Below, piece after piece: positions 1 to 5,363 of a DNA stretch of 8,400 nt; within the stretch, counting starts at the first letter, position 1; each line of letters starts with the position of its first letter. The translations under genes and the position numbers were made by a program. The notes under the pieces were generated by a model. It did no database searches, was not told the origin of the DNA, and worked only from the letters and a program-made list of their open reading frames with translations. Source of the stretch: CAYIFC01 sp964362645 (GTDB lineage Bacteria; Patescibacteriota; Minisyncoccia; Phycocordibacterales; JACOZG01); assembly GCA_964362645.1 (NCBI GenBank), contig CAYIFC010000027.1, positions 1-8,400 on the forward strand, written 5' to 3'.

Positions 1-1
1 G

Positions 2-2467
2 TCGTCGCTCGCCTTCGATACCATCTTTGCCGAGGGTCAGCGTCGCTATGTGGAGTCGCTCTCGGCTTACGCGCGGCAGTTCTTGCGCCAGATGCAGAAG
101 CCAGATGTGGACGAGATCACTGGTCTTTCACCGGCTATTTCAATCGACCAGAAATCGCGTTCCAACAATCCACGCTCCACCGTCGCGACGATTACCGAGA
201 TTTACGATTATCTGCGCGTGCTCTTTGCTCGTGTTGGTCGACCGCATTGTCTTACTTGCGGCAAACCAATTGAGAAGCTTTCGCCGACCGAAATTATCGA
301 ATTGACTAGAACAAGAGCGAAGGGGGCGATCAAGATTTATGCGCCGCTCGTGCGCGGTCGCAAGGGTGAGTACTACCAACTGCTCTACGACTTGCTCGAA
401 CGTGGCTACAAAGAGGTAATGATCGATGGTAAAAGTTTTAAACTCCGTGAGCGGATCGTGCTTGATAAAAATAAGAAGCACGAGATCGACGTTTTGATCG
501 ACGAGATTGCGGCAACAGATTTAAATAAGAAAGTTGCCGATCGCAAAAATTTGAGCGAAACAGTAGCTGGGGTAGTGGCCGACTCGGCGCGCGAGCGTTT
601 GGCAGAGGCAGTAGAGAAGGCACTCAGCGAAGCTAATGGTTTGGTGCGTGCCGTCAGCCTAAAACCTAGCGGTTCGGCCGAGCCTGACTCCTTTATTGTC
701 TCGGCTAAGTTTGCCTGCCCTTACGACGGCTTTTCTTACCCTGAAGTTGAGCCACGCCTCTTCTCTTTTAATTCTCCGTACGGCGCTTGCCCAGCTTGCC
801 ACGGTTTGGGTACTAAACATCTTTTTGGCGATGATCCATGCGAGACGTGTAATGGTGCGCGCCTACGACCGGAAGCTCTGCACGTGTTAATCGGGGGTAA
901 AAATATTGTGGAAGTTTCTGGACTCTCAATTAGTGAGGCCGCGGATTATTTTGCCTTGCTCAAACTCTCGGCGCGCGAGAAGGCAATCGCACCCACGGTC
1001 CTACGCGAGATTGAGGCGCGGCTCAAATTCTTACTCGACGTTGGTCTCGATTATCTCGCGCTTGATCGGCGCGCGAACACTCTTTCGGGTGGCGAGAGTC
1101 AGCGGATTCGTTTGGCCTCGCAACTCGGGTCGCGCTTGGTGGGCGCGCTCTATGTGCTCGATGAGCCAACGATCGGCCTCCATCCTCTCGACAACGATCG
1201 GCTGATCAAAACGCTTAAAGATCTCCGTGATCTCGGAAACACTATTATTGTTGTCGAGCATGACGAAGACACAATTTTTACTTCCGACTTTTTGGTGGAT
1301 ATTGGCCCGGGTGCTGGTGTGCACGGGGGCGAAATTGTGGTCGCCGACGAGACCGAAAAGTTGCTGACGGCCAAAACTAATAAATCGGGCTCGCTCACGT
1401 TGGCCTATCTGCGCGGCGAAATGAGTGTGTCCATGCCCGACGAGCGACGCAACAAAGATAAGGGTAAGATCCGGATTCGGGGTGGTCACATTTTCAATAC
1501 TAAAAACCTAAACTTAGATCTACCACTCGGTCGCTTGGTGGCGGTGACGGGTGTGTCGGGTTCGGGCAAATCAACCTTTGTGTACGAAATTTTGCACAAA
1601 AATCTGCAAGCGCGCTTCGATCGCCGCTACCGCTCGAACGATATCTATAATGTAAAAGAATTTTCTGGCACCGAATATTTGCACCGCACAATTTTGATTG
1701 ATCAGTCGCCGATCGGCCGCACGCCGCGCTCTAATCCAGCCACTTATACCGGTTCTTTTACACACATCCGCGAGCTCTTCGCCGCCACGCGCGAAGCCAA
1801 GGCTAGAGGTTGGAAGGCGAACCGCTTCTCTTTCAATGTTAAAGGCGGACGGTGCGAAGCTTGCCAGGGTAATGGGCAAGTGGCGGTAGAGATGCAGTTC
1901 TTGCCGACAGTATATGTGGAGTGTGATGTTTGCCGGGGTAAGCGCTTTGATCGCGAAACGTTAGCTGTTAAATATCGTGGCAAGAGTATCGACGAAGTGT
2001 TGCACCTCACAGTCGAGGAGGCACTCGAATATTTTGCCGATATTCCGGCCATTGCCGATCGGTTAAAGACGTTGATGGAAGTTGGTCTTGGTTATCTCCA
2101 GCTCGGCCAATCGGCTACAACGCTCTCGGGTGGGGAGGCGCAACGGGTTAAAATTTCGTCTGAACTTTATCGACCCTTTACCGAGAAAACAATCTATCTT
2201 TTAGACGAGCCTACAGTTGGTCTCCATTACGAAGATGTGCGGCATTTGGTAGACATTTTGCATCGCCTGGTTGATCGGGGTAATTCGGTGATTGTGATCG
2301 AGCATAATCTCGAAGTCGTTAAAAACGCTGACTGGGTTATCGACATGGGCCCAGGCGGAGGAGAGCAGGGTGGCAAACTCGTCGCCGCTGGCCCACCCGA
2401 GCACATCGCCGCCACCCCCACCTCCCACACCGGCAAGTATCTCAAAAAGATTTTAAAGAAGAAGTAA
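2..2467 (+). CDS. uvrA: Excinuclease ABC subunit A (UvrA), 5'-truncated by the window edge
   Basis: UvrA is the dimeric ATPase that finds DNA lesions and loads UvrB in nucleotide excision repair. The reading frame is open from base 2 and begins inside the first Walker A motif (SSLAFDTIFAEGQRRYVESL), so about 37 N-terminal residues lie upstream; 821 residues are visible. In window numbering: UvrB-binding region after about residue 110; cysteine pairs CLTC (83-86) and CPAC/CETC (263-266, 280-283); signature LSGGESQ (361-367); Walker B VLDEP (from 385); second Walker A GVSGSGKS (517-524); C-terminal zinc module CEAC/CDVC (618-621, 641-644); signature LSGGEAQ (708-714); Walker B LLDEP (733-737). 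Estimated full length is near 860, against 940 in E. coli. The shortage falls between CPAC and CETC, only 13 residues apart, where the E. coli protein has roughly 100 more (the insertion domain). One family CPxC is CPYD here (239-242). No intrinsic terminator follows. The family assignment is certain. Confidence 0.97.
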   Translation, partial: SSLAFDTIFAEGQRRYVESLSAYARQFLRQMQKPDVDEITGLSPAISIDQKSRSNNPRSTVATITEIYDYLRVLFARVGRPHCLTCGKPIEKLSPTEIIELTRTRAKGAIKIYAPLVRGRKGEYYQLLYDLLERGYKEVMIDGKSFKLRERIVLDKNKKHEIDVLIDEIAATDLNKKVADRKNLSETVAGVVADSARERLAEAVEKALSEANGLVRAVSLKPSGSAEPDSFIVSAKFACPYDGFSYPEVEPRLFSFNSPYGACPACHGLGTKHLFGDDPCETCNGARLRPEALHVLIGGKNIVEVSGLSISEAADYFALLKLSAREKAIAPTVLREIEARLKFLLDVGLDYLALDRRANTLSGGESQRIRLASQLGSRLVGALYVLDEPTIGLHPLDNDRLIKTLKDLRDLGNTIIVVEHDEDTIFTSDFLVDIGPGAGVHGGEIVVADETEKLLTAKTNKSGSLTLAYLRGEMSVSMPDERRNKDKGKIRIRGGHIFNTKNLNLDLPLGRLVAVTGVSGSGKSTFVYEILHKNLQARFDRRYRSNDIYNVKEFSGTEYLHRTILIDQSPIGRTPRSNPATYTGSFTHIRELFAATREAKARGWKANRFSFNVKGGRCEACQGNGQVAVEMQFLPTVYVECDVCRGKRFDRETLAVKYRGKSIDEVLHLTVEEALEYFADIPAIADRLKTLMEVGLGYLQLGQSATTLSGGEAQRVKISSELYRPFTEKTIYLLDEPTVGLHYEDVRHLVDILHRLVDRGNSVIVIEHNLEVVKNADWVIDMGPGGGEQGGKLVAAGPPEHIAATPTSHTGKYLKKILKKK

Positions 2468-2493
2468 AAAAGCGCTGATCTAATACTTATTTG

Positions 2494-2527
2494 TAATCTC
2501 TAATTCGCTCGAATAGGAGAATAAGGA
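2494..2527. repeat. Intergenic palindromic repeat, copy 1
   Basis: First of three directly repeated copies of a ~34-bp element. The shared pattern is WATCTCTAATTCG, then a variable base, then CGAATA and a purine-rich tail GGAGAATAAG. In this copy the core is ATTCGCTCGAAT, one base away from the perfect palindrome found in copies 2 and 3. It begins 26 nt after the uvrA stop and lies upstream of the 145-aa gene. It is the most diverged copy, particularly at its 3' end. It could be an operator or a dispersed or recombination-related repeat; the sequence alone does not decide. Confidence 0.8.
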
Positions 2528-2537
2528 ATTTGTTTTT

Positions 2538-2566
2538 TTGGTTACTGTCATTGTATTGTATCTAAT
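2538..2566 (+). promoter_or_regulatory. Possible promoter of the 145-aa gene
   Basis: TTGGTT (2538-2543), a 17-nt spacer and TCTAAT (2561-2566, five of six matches to TATAAT) resemble a sigma-70-type promoter. It would give a leader of about 80 nt. That leader contains two small inverted repeats: AGCCT/AGGCT (2583-2587 and 2595-2599) and AGTC/GACT just before the ribosome binding site. The -35 match is weak, so this is tentative. Confidence 0.35.
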
Positions 2567-2653
2567 AGTGTTCTTTTTTATTAGCCTGTCACCAAGGCTT
2601 GTAAGGGATTAGGCCCAAGAGTGAGTTAGTCCGCGAGACTGTGGAGAAACCGC

Positions 2654-3091
2654 ATGGAACGTAAGAATTTGTTTGGGACCGAAGTTCGTCTTATTGAGGC
2701 AGCACTACTTAAAGGTTATAGTGATGAACTCGATCTTCGGTGGCATTGTTTTACGGGGGACATAGCATTATTTATTGTTGGCAGTTACGAACTTGGTTTT
2801 AACCCACTGCCTCATTTGCGCGAAATTTTCCCCAGCTTCAACTGGGAGTTCCATGAAGTTGATGCCTTGTCTGGCAAAAAATGGCTCCCGGCGATAAAGG
2901 CACTAGTCGATCAGGCAGACTACTTTTGGCCGGCCGGTTTCGAAAACGAGGAATGTTTCGTCGTTGCCCGTAGAAAAGATTCTAAGGAAGAACCATGGAG
3001 ATTATTGGGCCGAGAAGATATGCTGGCCAGCTCTATTGATAGTCTTGAGAAGGTTGGGTTACAAACGCAACACCCTCTGTCTCCGGACTAG
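2654..3091 (+). CDS. Unrecognised 145-aa protein
   Basis: I do not recognise this protein. The start is well supported: GGAG at 2643-2646 sits 7 nt before the ATG. It looks like a soluble, somewhat acidic protein with no signal peptide or transmembrane segment. Visible traits are a hydrophobic stretch around residues 37-43 (DIALFIV), many aromatic residues (Trp30, Trp64, Trp77, Trp92, Trp115) and two cysteines (32, 101) that form no metal-binding pair. The gene is self-contained: a possible promoter and repeat copy 1 upstream, a strong terminator 8 nt after the stop, then repeat copy 2. Its base composition looks more AT-rich than uvrA, which would fit an acquired or lineage-specific gene. 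No function is proposed. Confidence 0.8.
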   Translation: MERKNLFGTEVRLIEAALLKGYSDELDLRWHCFTGDIALFIVGSYELGFNPLPHLREIFPSFNWEFHEVDALSGKKWLPAIKALVDQADYFWPAGFENEECFVVARRKDSKEEPWRLLGREDMLASSIDSLEKVGLQTQHPLSPD

Positions 3092-3099
3092 TTTATTAC

Positions 3100-3143
3100 C
3101 CGCCCTCGATGGGATTGAAAACTGTCGAAGGGCGGTTTTTTTT
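3100..3143 (+). terminator. Intrinsic terminator of the 145-aa gene
   Basis: CCGCCCT (3100-3106) pairs perfectly with AGGGCGG (3129-3135). The stem extends by CGA/TCG past a single bulged A, and eight T residues follow (3136-3143). It begins 8 nt after the stop codon and separates the 145-aa gene from arsR, so arsR needs its own promoter. Confidence 0.93.
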
Positions 3144-3150
3144 AATTTTA

Positions 3151-3184
3151 TAATCTCTAATTCGCGCGAATAAGAGAATAGATT
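3151..3184. repeat. Intergenic palindromic repeat, copy 2
   Basis: This copy has the perfect 12-bp palindrome ATTCGCGCGAAT at 3159-3170. It is flanked by CTCT and AGAG arms and by an outer AATCT/AGATT inverted pair. It differs from copy 3 at only two positions over the ~34 bp. It starts 7 nt after the terminator T-tract and ends within the putative -35 region of arsR, so a protein bound here could control arsR transcription. Confidence 0.85.
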
Positions 3185-3207
3185 TTGAAATAAAGTTGGT
3201 GTATGAT
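3179..3207 (+). promoter_or_regulatory. Probable arsR promoter giving a leaderless transcript
   Basis: TATGAT (3202-3207, five of six matches to the -10 consensus) ends exactly 6 nt before the ATG at 3214, where transcription would be expected to start. A weak -35-like TAGATT (3179-3184) lies 17 nt upstream, inside the 3' end of repeat copy 2. No Shine-Dalgarno site precedes any candidate start. The layout matches that of the kinase gene at 5352-5366. Confidence 0.55.
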
Positions 3208-3213
3208 CCAGCG

Positions 3214-3489
3214 ATGGTGAAAGTAAATATAAAGAATTTAGAGAGGCAGCTTAAAGCTTTGGCAAATCATCGCCGGCTTAAGATCATGTTTTATCTCAAA
3301 CGAGAGCGTGAAGCCTCTGTGGGCGATATTGCGGGTGCGATTCACTTGTCGTTCAAGGCAACTTCTAAGCATCTTGGTCTTTTGCTGGCGGCCGACTTAC
3401 TTGAACGTGAACAAAGAGGTTTACTGATGTTTTACCGTCTACACACACTTATAAAGAATCCCATTTCTGATATTATTTCTTATCTCTAA
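3214..3489 (+). CDS. ArsR-type winged helix-turn-helix transcriptional regulator
   Basis: This is a 91-aa DNA-binding protein of the ArsR/SmtB class. Segment LKALANHRRLKIMFYL (13-28) is the typical first helical part of the fold. SVGDIAGAIHLSFKATSKHL (35-54) is the helix-turn-helix, and EREQRGLLMFYRL (64-76) is the beta-hairpin wing. The protein has no cysteine and lacks the ELCVCDL metal-binding motif of classical arsenic or cadmium sensors, so its signal is unknown. I chose ATG 3214 because the -10 box at 3202-3207 would place the transcript start there; the frame is open further upstream to TTG 3196 or GTG 3199, which would add 5-6 residues. Repeat copy 2 lies in its promoter, and copy 3 overlaps its stop codon and precedes uvrC by 14 nt. 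Autoregulation through these repeats is possible but is only inference. Confidence 0.88.
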   Translation: MVKVNIKNLERQLKALANHRRLKIMFYLKREREASVGDIAGAIHLSFKATSKHLGLLLAADLLEREQRGLLMFYRLHTLIKNPISDIISYL

Positions 3490-3513
3490 TTCGCGCGAAT
3501 AAGCGAATAGATT
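3480..3513. repeat. Intergenic palindromic repeat, copy 3
   Basis: This copy has the perfect core ATTCGCGCGAAT at 3489-3500, followed by a second half-site in direct orientation (GCGAATA repeated at 8-bp spacing). It overlaps the last codons and the TAA stop (3487-3489) of arsR and fills most of the 38-nt gap before uvrC. The last residues of ArsR are therefore encoded by the repeat. Confidence 0.85.
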
Positions 3514-3527
3514 AAATAGTTAAAAAT

Positions 3528-4820
3528 ATGTTATCGCTCAAAAATATACCGAAGTTGCCGGATGGGCCGGGGGTTTATTTTTTCCTCGGCTCGCCGACCC
3601 GCGCTACGCCAGAGGCTTCGGCGAGGCGAGAGCAGGGCGAAGGCGGCAAGAATAAACGCGAGATTCTCTACATCGGCAAAGCCACTTCGCTCCGCGACCG
3701 TGTGCGGAGTTATTTCGCTAAAGATTTGCTGGAGACGCGTGGTCCGCGTCTTTTGCAAGTGCTGGAGCAGGCGACCAAGATCGGCTTCCAACCCACCGAC
3801 TCGGTGCTTGAGGCCTTGCTCCTTGAGGCTGAGCTGATTCGTCGTTACCAGCCAGTTTATAACGCGCGCGAGAAGGATGATAAAAGTTTTAATTATGTAG
3901 TTATTACTAAAGACGAAATACCTTTAATTCTGGTTAAACGCGGTCGAGAATTAGAAGCCCCGACGCTTCGGTCGGGACCCCGACTTAACGTCGGGGCTGT
4001 CTTTGGTCCTTTCCCGCACGGCAGCGAATTAAAAGAGGCCATGAAGATTGTGCGGCGGCTTTTCCCTTACCACGATAAAAAAGCGAAGGTTGGCGCGAAA
4101 CCATGTTTTGATTATCAGATCGGACTCTGCCCGGGGGTCTGTGCCGGCGTTATTAGTGTCAGCGAGTATCGAAAGACATTGCGGCACATCAAGCTCTTTT
4201 TCCGTGGCCGGAAGAAAGAATTAATTAAAACTCTTGAACGCGAGATGAAGCAGGCCGCAAAAGTTGGCGAGTTTGAAGAAGCGGGGAAAGTCCGCGACAA
4301 AATTTTCGCCCTCAATCATATACAAGATGTGTCGCTGCTTAAGCGCAAACCAGTAATTTCTACTACCAAAGATATATTTAGAATCGAAGCTTATGACATT
4401 GCCCATACGAGCGGCAAGGAAACGGTAGGGGTAATGACAGTTGTGGAAAATGGCGAGAAGACGACGGGGGAGTACCGGATGTTTAAATTAAAAGGTCAGG
4501 CCGCAATGAGACCAGATGACACCGCCAATCTCGCTGAAATTATTGAACGCCGAATGAGTCACTTTGAGTGGCGCAAACCAAACTTGATTGTGGTCGATGG
4601 CGGCCGGGCGCAACTTAATGCCGCACGTAAGGTGCTTACGGCTGGCGGTTGGGACGTGCCAATTGCTTCTGTAGTTAAAGATGGGCGTCACCGTCCACGC
4701 GCTGTGCTTAATCTCCCCAGCTCTTTAAACCACTGGCAAGATGCTGTGCTCCTCGCCAACAGCGAATCCCATCGTTTTGCACTGGCCTACCATCGCCGCC
4801 GCCGCGGCAAACTCGTCTGA
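3528..4820 (+). CDS. uvrC: Excinuclease ABC subunit C (UvrC), short form without HhH2 domain
   Basis: UvrC makes the dual incisions in nucleotide excision repair after UvrA and UvrB have marked the lesion. The GIY-YIG nuclease domain covers about residues 12-110, with GVY (15-17) and LYIGKA (47-52). The family motif around PCFDYQIGLCPGVCAG lies at 192-207 and the UVR motif at about 231-266. The RNase H-like nuclease follows: Asp290 in AYDIAHTSG, Asp330/331, Asp357 in VVDGG and His415 in ESHRFALAYHR correspond to the catalytic residues known as D399, D438, D466 and H538 in E. coli. The protein stops at 430 residues, against about 600 in E. coli, right after the nuclease. The helix-hairpin-helix pair is absent and is not encoded just downstream. 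Two in-frame insertions (about residues 21-40 and 144-157) coincide with inverted repeats in the DNA. No Shine-Dalgarno site precedes the ATG. It follows arsR by 38 nt and may be read through from it. Confidence 0.95.
   Translation: MLSLKNIPKLPDGPGVYFFLGSPTRATPEASARREQGEGGKNKREILYIGKATSLRDRVRSYFAKDLLETRGPRLLQVLEQATKIGFQPTDSVLEALLLEAELIRRYQPVYNAREKDDKSFNYVVITKDEIPLILVKRGRELEAPTLRSGPRLNVGAVFGPFPHGSELKEAMKIVRRLFPYHDKKAKVGAKPCFDYQIGLCPGVCAGVISVSEYRKTLRHIKLFFRGRKKELIKTLEREMKQAAKVGEFEEAGKVRDKIFALNHIQDVSLLKRKPVISTTKDIFRIEAYDIAHTSGKETVGVMTVVENGEKTTGEYRMFKLKGQAAMRPDDTANLAEIIERRMSHFEWRKPNLIVVDGGRAQLNAARKVLTAGGWDVPIASVVKDGRHRPRAVLNLPSSLNHWQDAVLLANSESHRFALAYHRRRRGKLV
3590..3625 (+). repeat. GC-rich inverted-repeat segment inside uvrC (GIY-YIG domain)
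   Basis: CTCGCCGA (3590-3597) and TCGGCGAG (3618-3625) form a perfect 8-bp inverted repeat, and GC-rich sequence continues to about 3648. It encodes residues 21-40 (SPTRATPEASARREQGEGG and neighbours), a low-complexity stretch between the first two strands of the GIY-YIG domain. E. coli UvrC has only about nine residues between GVY and IYVGKA, against 29 here. The DNA repeat is seen directly; an insertion origin is inferred. Confidence 0.6.
3956..3998 (+). repeat. Double-hairpin palindromic element inserted in frame in uvrC
   Basis: A 43-bp segment is bounded by a perfect 9-bp inverted repeat, AGCCCCGAC (3956-3964) and GTCGGGGCT (3990-3998). Inside it are GTCGGG (3971-3976) and CCCCGAC (3978-3984), so it can also fold as two consecutive hairpins with loops GCTTCG and TTAAC. 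It encodes residues 144-157 (APTLRSGPRLNVGA). Compared with E. coli UvrC, it adds about 11 residues between the RG of the preceding strand and the conserved FGPFP motif. It resembles in kind the palindromic elements found within Rickettsia genes. Confidence 0.75.
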
Positions 4821-4852
4821 AAACCGATTTCTTCGAGGGTGATCCTTGGGTA

Positions 4853-4882
4853 TTTACAAATTAAGTAATCTGATGCTACTCT
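4853..4882 (+). promoter_or_regulatory. Possible promoter of the 109-aa gene
   Basis: TTTACA (4853-4858, five of six matches to the -35 consensus), an 18-nt spacer and TACTCT (4877-4882) preceded by TGC form an extended -10 pattern with the key TAnnnT bases. Transcription would start near 4889, about 44 nt before the ATG. The -10 match is imperfect. Confidence 0.4.
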
Positions 4883-4920
4883 AAATATAGAGTTTAGTTT
4901 TGTGGTGGAAGTTGACTTAT

Positions 4921-4925
4921 AGGAG
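4921..4925 (+). promoter_or_regulatory. Ribosome binding site that fixes the start at 4933
   Basis: AGGAG lies 7 nt before the ATG at 4933. The frame is open further upstream to a TTG at 4900, but that codon has no Shine-Dalgarno site, so the ATG is preferred. Confidence 0.8.
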
Positions 4926-4932
4926 ATCAGAA

Positions 4933-5262
4933 ATGGCCAAGAGAAGTAGTAAGAAGAAACATAAGGAGAGGTCGTTAGAGGAAAAGTGGTCTTCTTACGC
5001 AGGAACTGGTATTACAGCTAAGAAAGGAAAAAACGCAATCGCATTGCGCGAAGCTGTCGGAGGAGGAGAGTTCGCTATTGTGAAGCTCATTGGCGGCTGT
5101 TGGTCTGATTCAACAATGGAAGTTCTTGAAGAAGTAAAGACATCTAGTCTGGAAATAGCCAGAGAGCGTTTTAATACTTTGGTACAACAGCTCGGCTTCA
5201 AAACCCAGCCGATAAGAACTCCCGGCCTCTTGTTTGACTTCATAATTGGACTTCACAAGTAG
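4933..5262 (+). CDS. Unrecognised 109-aa protein with a lysine-rich N-terminus
   Basis: I do not recognise this protein. It opens with a strongly basic stretch (residues 3-14, mostly Lys, Arg and Ser), which could contact nucleic acid, although that is only a guess. The rest is a mixed, soluble-looking sequence with a Gly-rich turn (43-45), one cysteine (56), an acidic helix-like part around 63-80 and a hydrophobic C-terminus (98-107) too short and interrupted to be a clear membrane span. There is no signal peptide. It has a strong ribosome binding site and its own terminator 38 nt after the stop, so it is probably monocistronic. It sits between uvrC and the kinase gene with no evident link to either. 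Confidence 0.78.
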   Translation: MAKRSSKKKHKERSLEEKWSSYAGTGITAKKGKNAIALREAVGGGEFAIVKLIGGCWSDSTMEVLEEVKTSSLEIARERFNTLVQQLGFKTQPIRTPGLLFDFIIGLHK

Positions 5263-5300
5263 GGTGAGTTCTTACTAAATTATCGACAAAGTTCGACACT

Positions 5301-5340
5301 AAAGCCGCTTGGTTCATACCCAGCGGCTTTTTTCTTTTTT
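5301..5340 (+). terminator. Intrinsic terminator of the 109-aa gene
   Basis: AAAGCCGCT (5301-5309) pairs perfectly with AGCGGCTTT (5322-5330), with a 12-nt loop, followed by TTTCTTTTTT. It isolates the kinase gene from upstream transcription; the kinase -10 box lies only 11 nt further on. Confidence 0.94.
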
Positions 5341-5351
5341 AAATACTGTTG

Positions 5352-5357
5352 TATAAT
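5352..5357 (+). promoter_or_regulatory. -10 box of the kinase gene, leaderless arrangement
   Basis: A perfect TATAAT ends exactly 6 nt before the GTG at 5364, so the expected transcript start falls on the start codon. No good -35 is visible 16-18 nt upstream, where the terminator T-tract lies. TG directly precedes the box, as it does before the arsR -10. Confidence 0.65.
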
Positions 5358-5363
5358 TAGATC

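Noticed and set aside
1031..1489. Long - strand open frame opposite uvrA
   Set aside because: It is a shadow of the uvrA coding sequence, with no recognisable protein and no start signals; the same holds for the other - strand frames inside uvrA, uvrC, the kinase, the receiver and ddl.
3159..3170. The palindrome ATTCGCGCGAAT as a LexA (SOS) box because of the repair genes nearby
   Set aside because: It does not match the known E. coli (CTG-N10-CAG) or Gram-positive (GAAC-N4-GTTC) boxes, and copy 1 lies after uvrA, not before it.
2964..3173. 69-aa open frame overlapping the 145-aa gene in another frame
   Set aside because: It runs through the intrinsic terminator and into the repeat, has no Shine-Dalgarno site, and resembles nothing recognisable.
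2494..3513. The three repeats as a CRISPR array
   Set aside because: Spacing is irregular (about 657 and 329 bp) and the intervals contain genes, not spacers.
4900..4932. Longer 120-aa form of the 109-aa gene starting at TTG 4900
   Set aside because: The AGGAG site 7 nt before ATG 4933 fixes the start there; no ribosome binding site serves the TTG.
4821..4932. Frameshifted HhH2 domain of UvrC downstream of the stop
   Set aside because: All three + frames after 4820 give short peptides (such as KPISSRVILGYLQIK) with no helix-hairpin-helix pattern.
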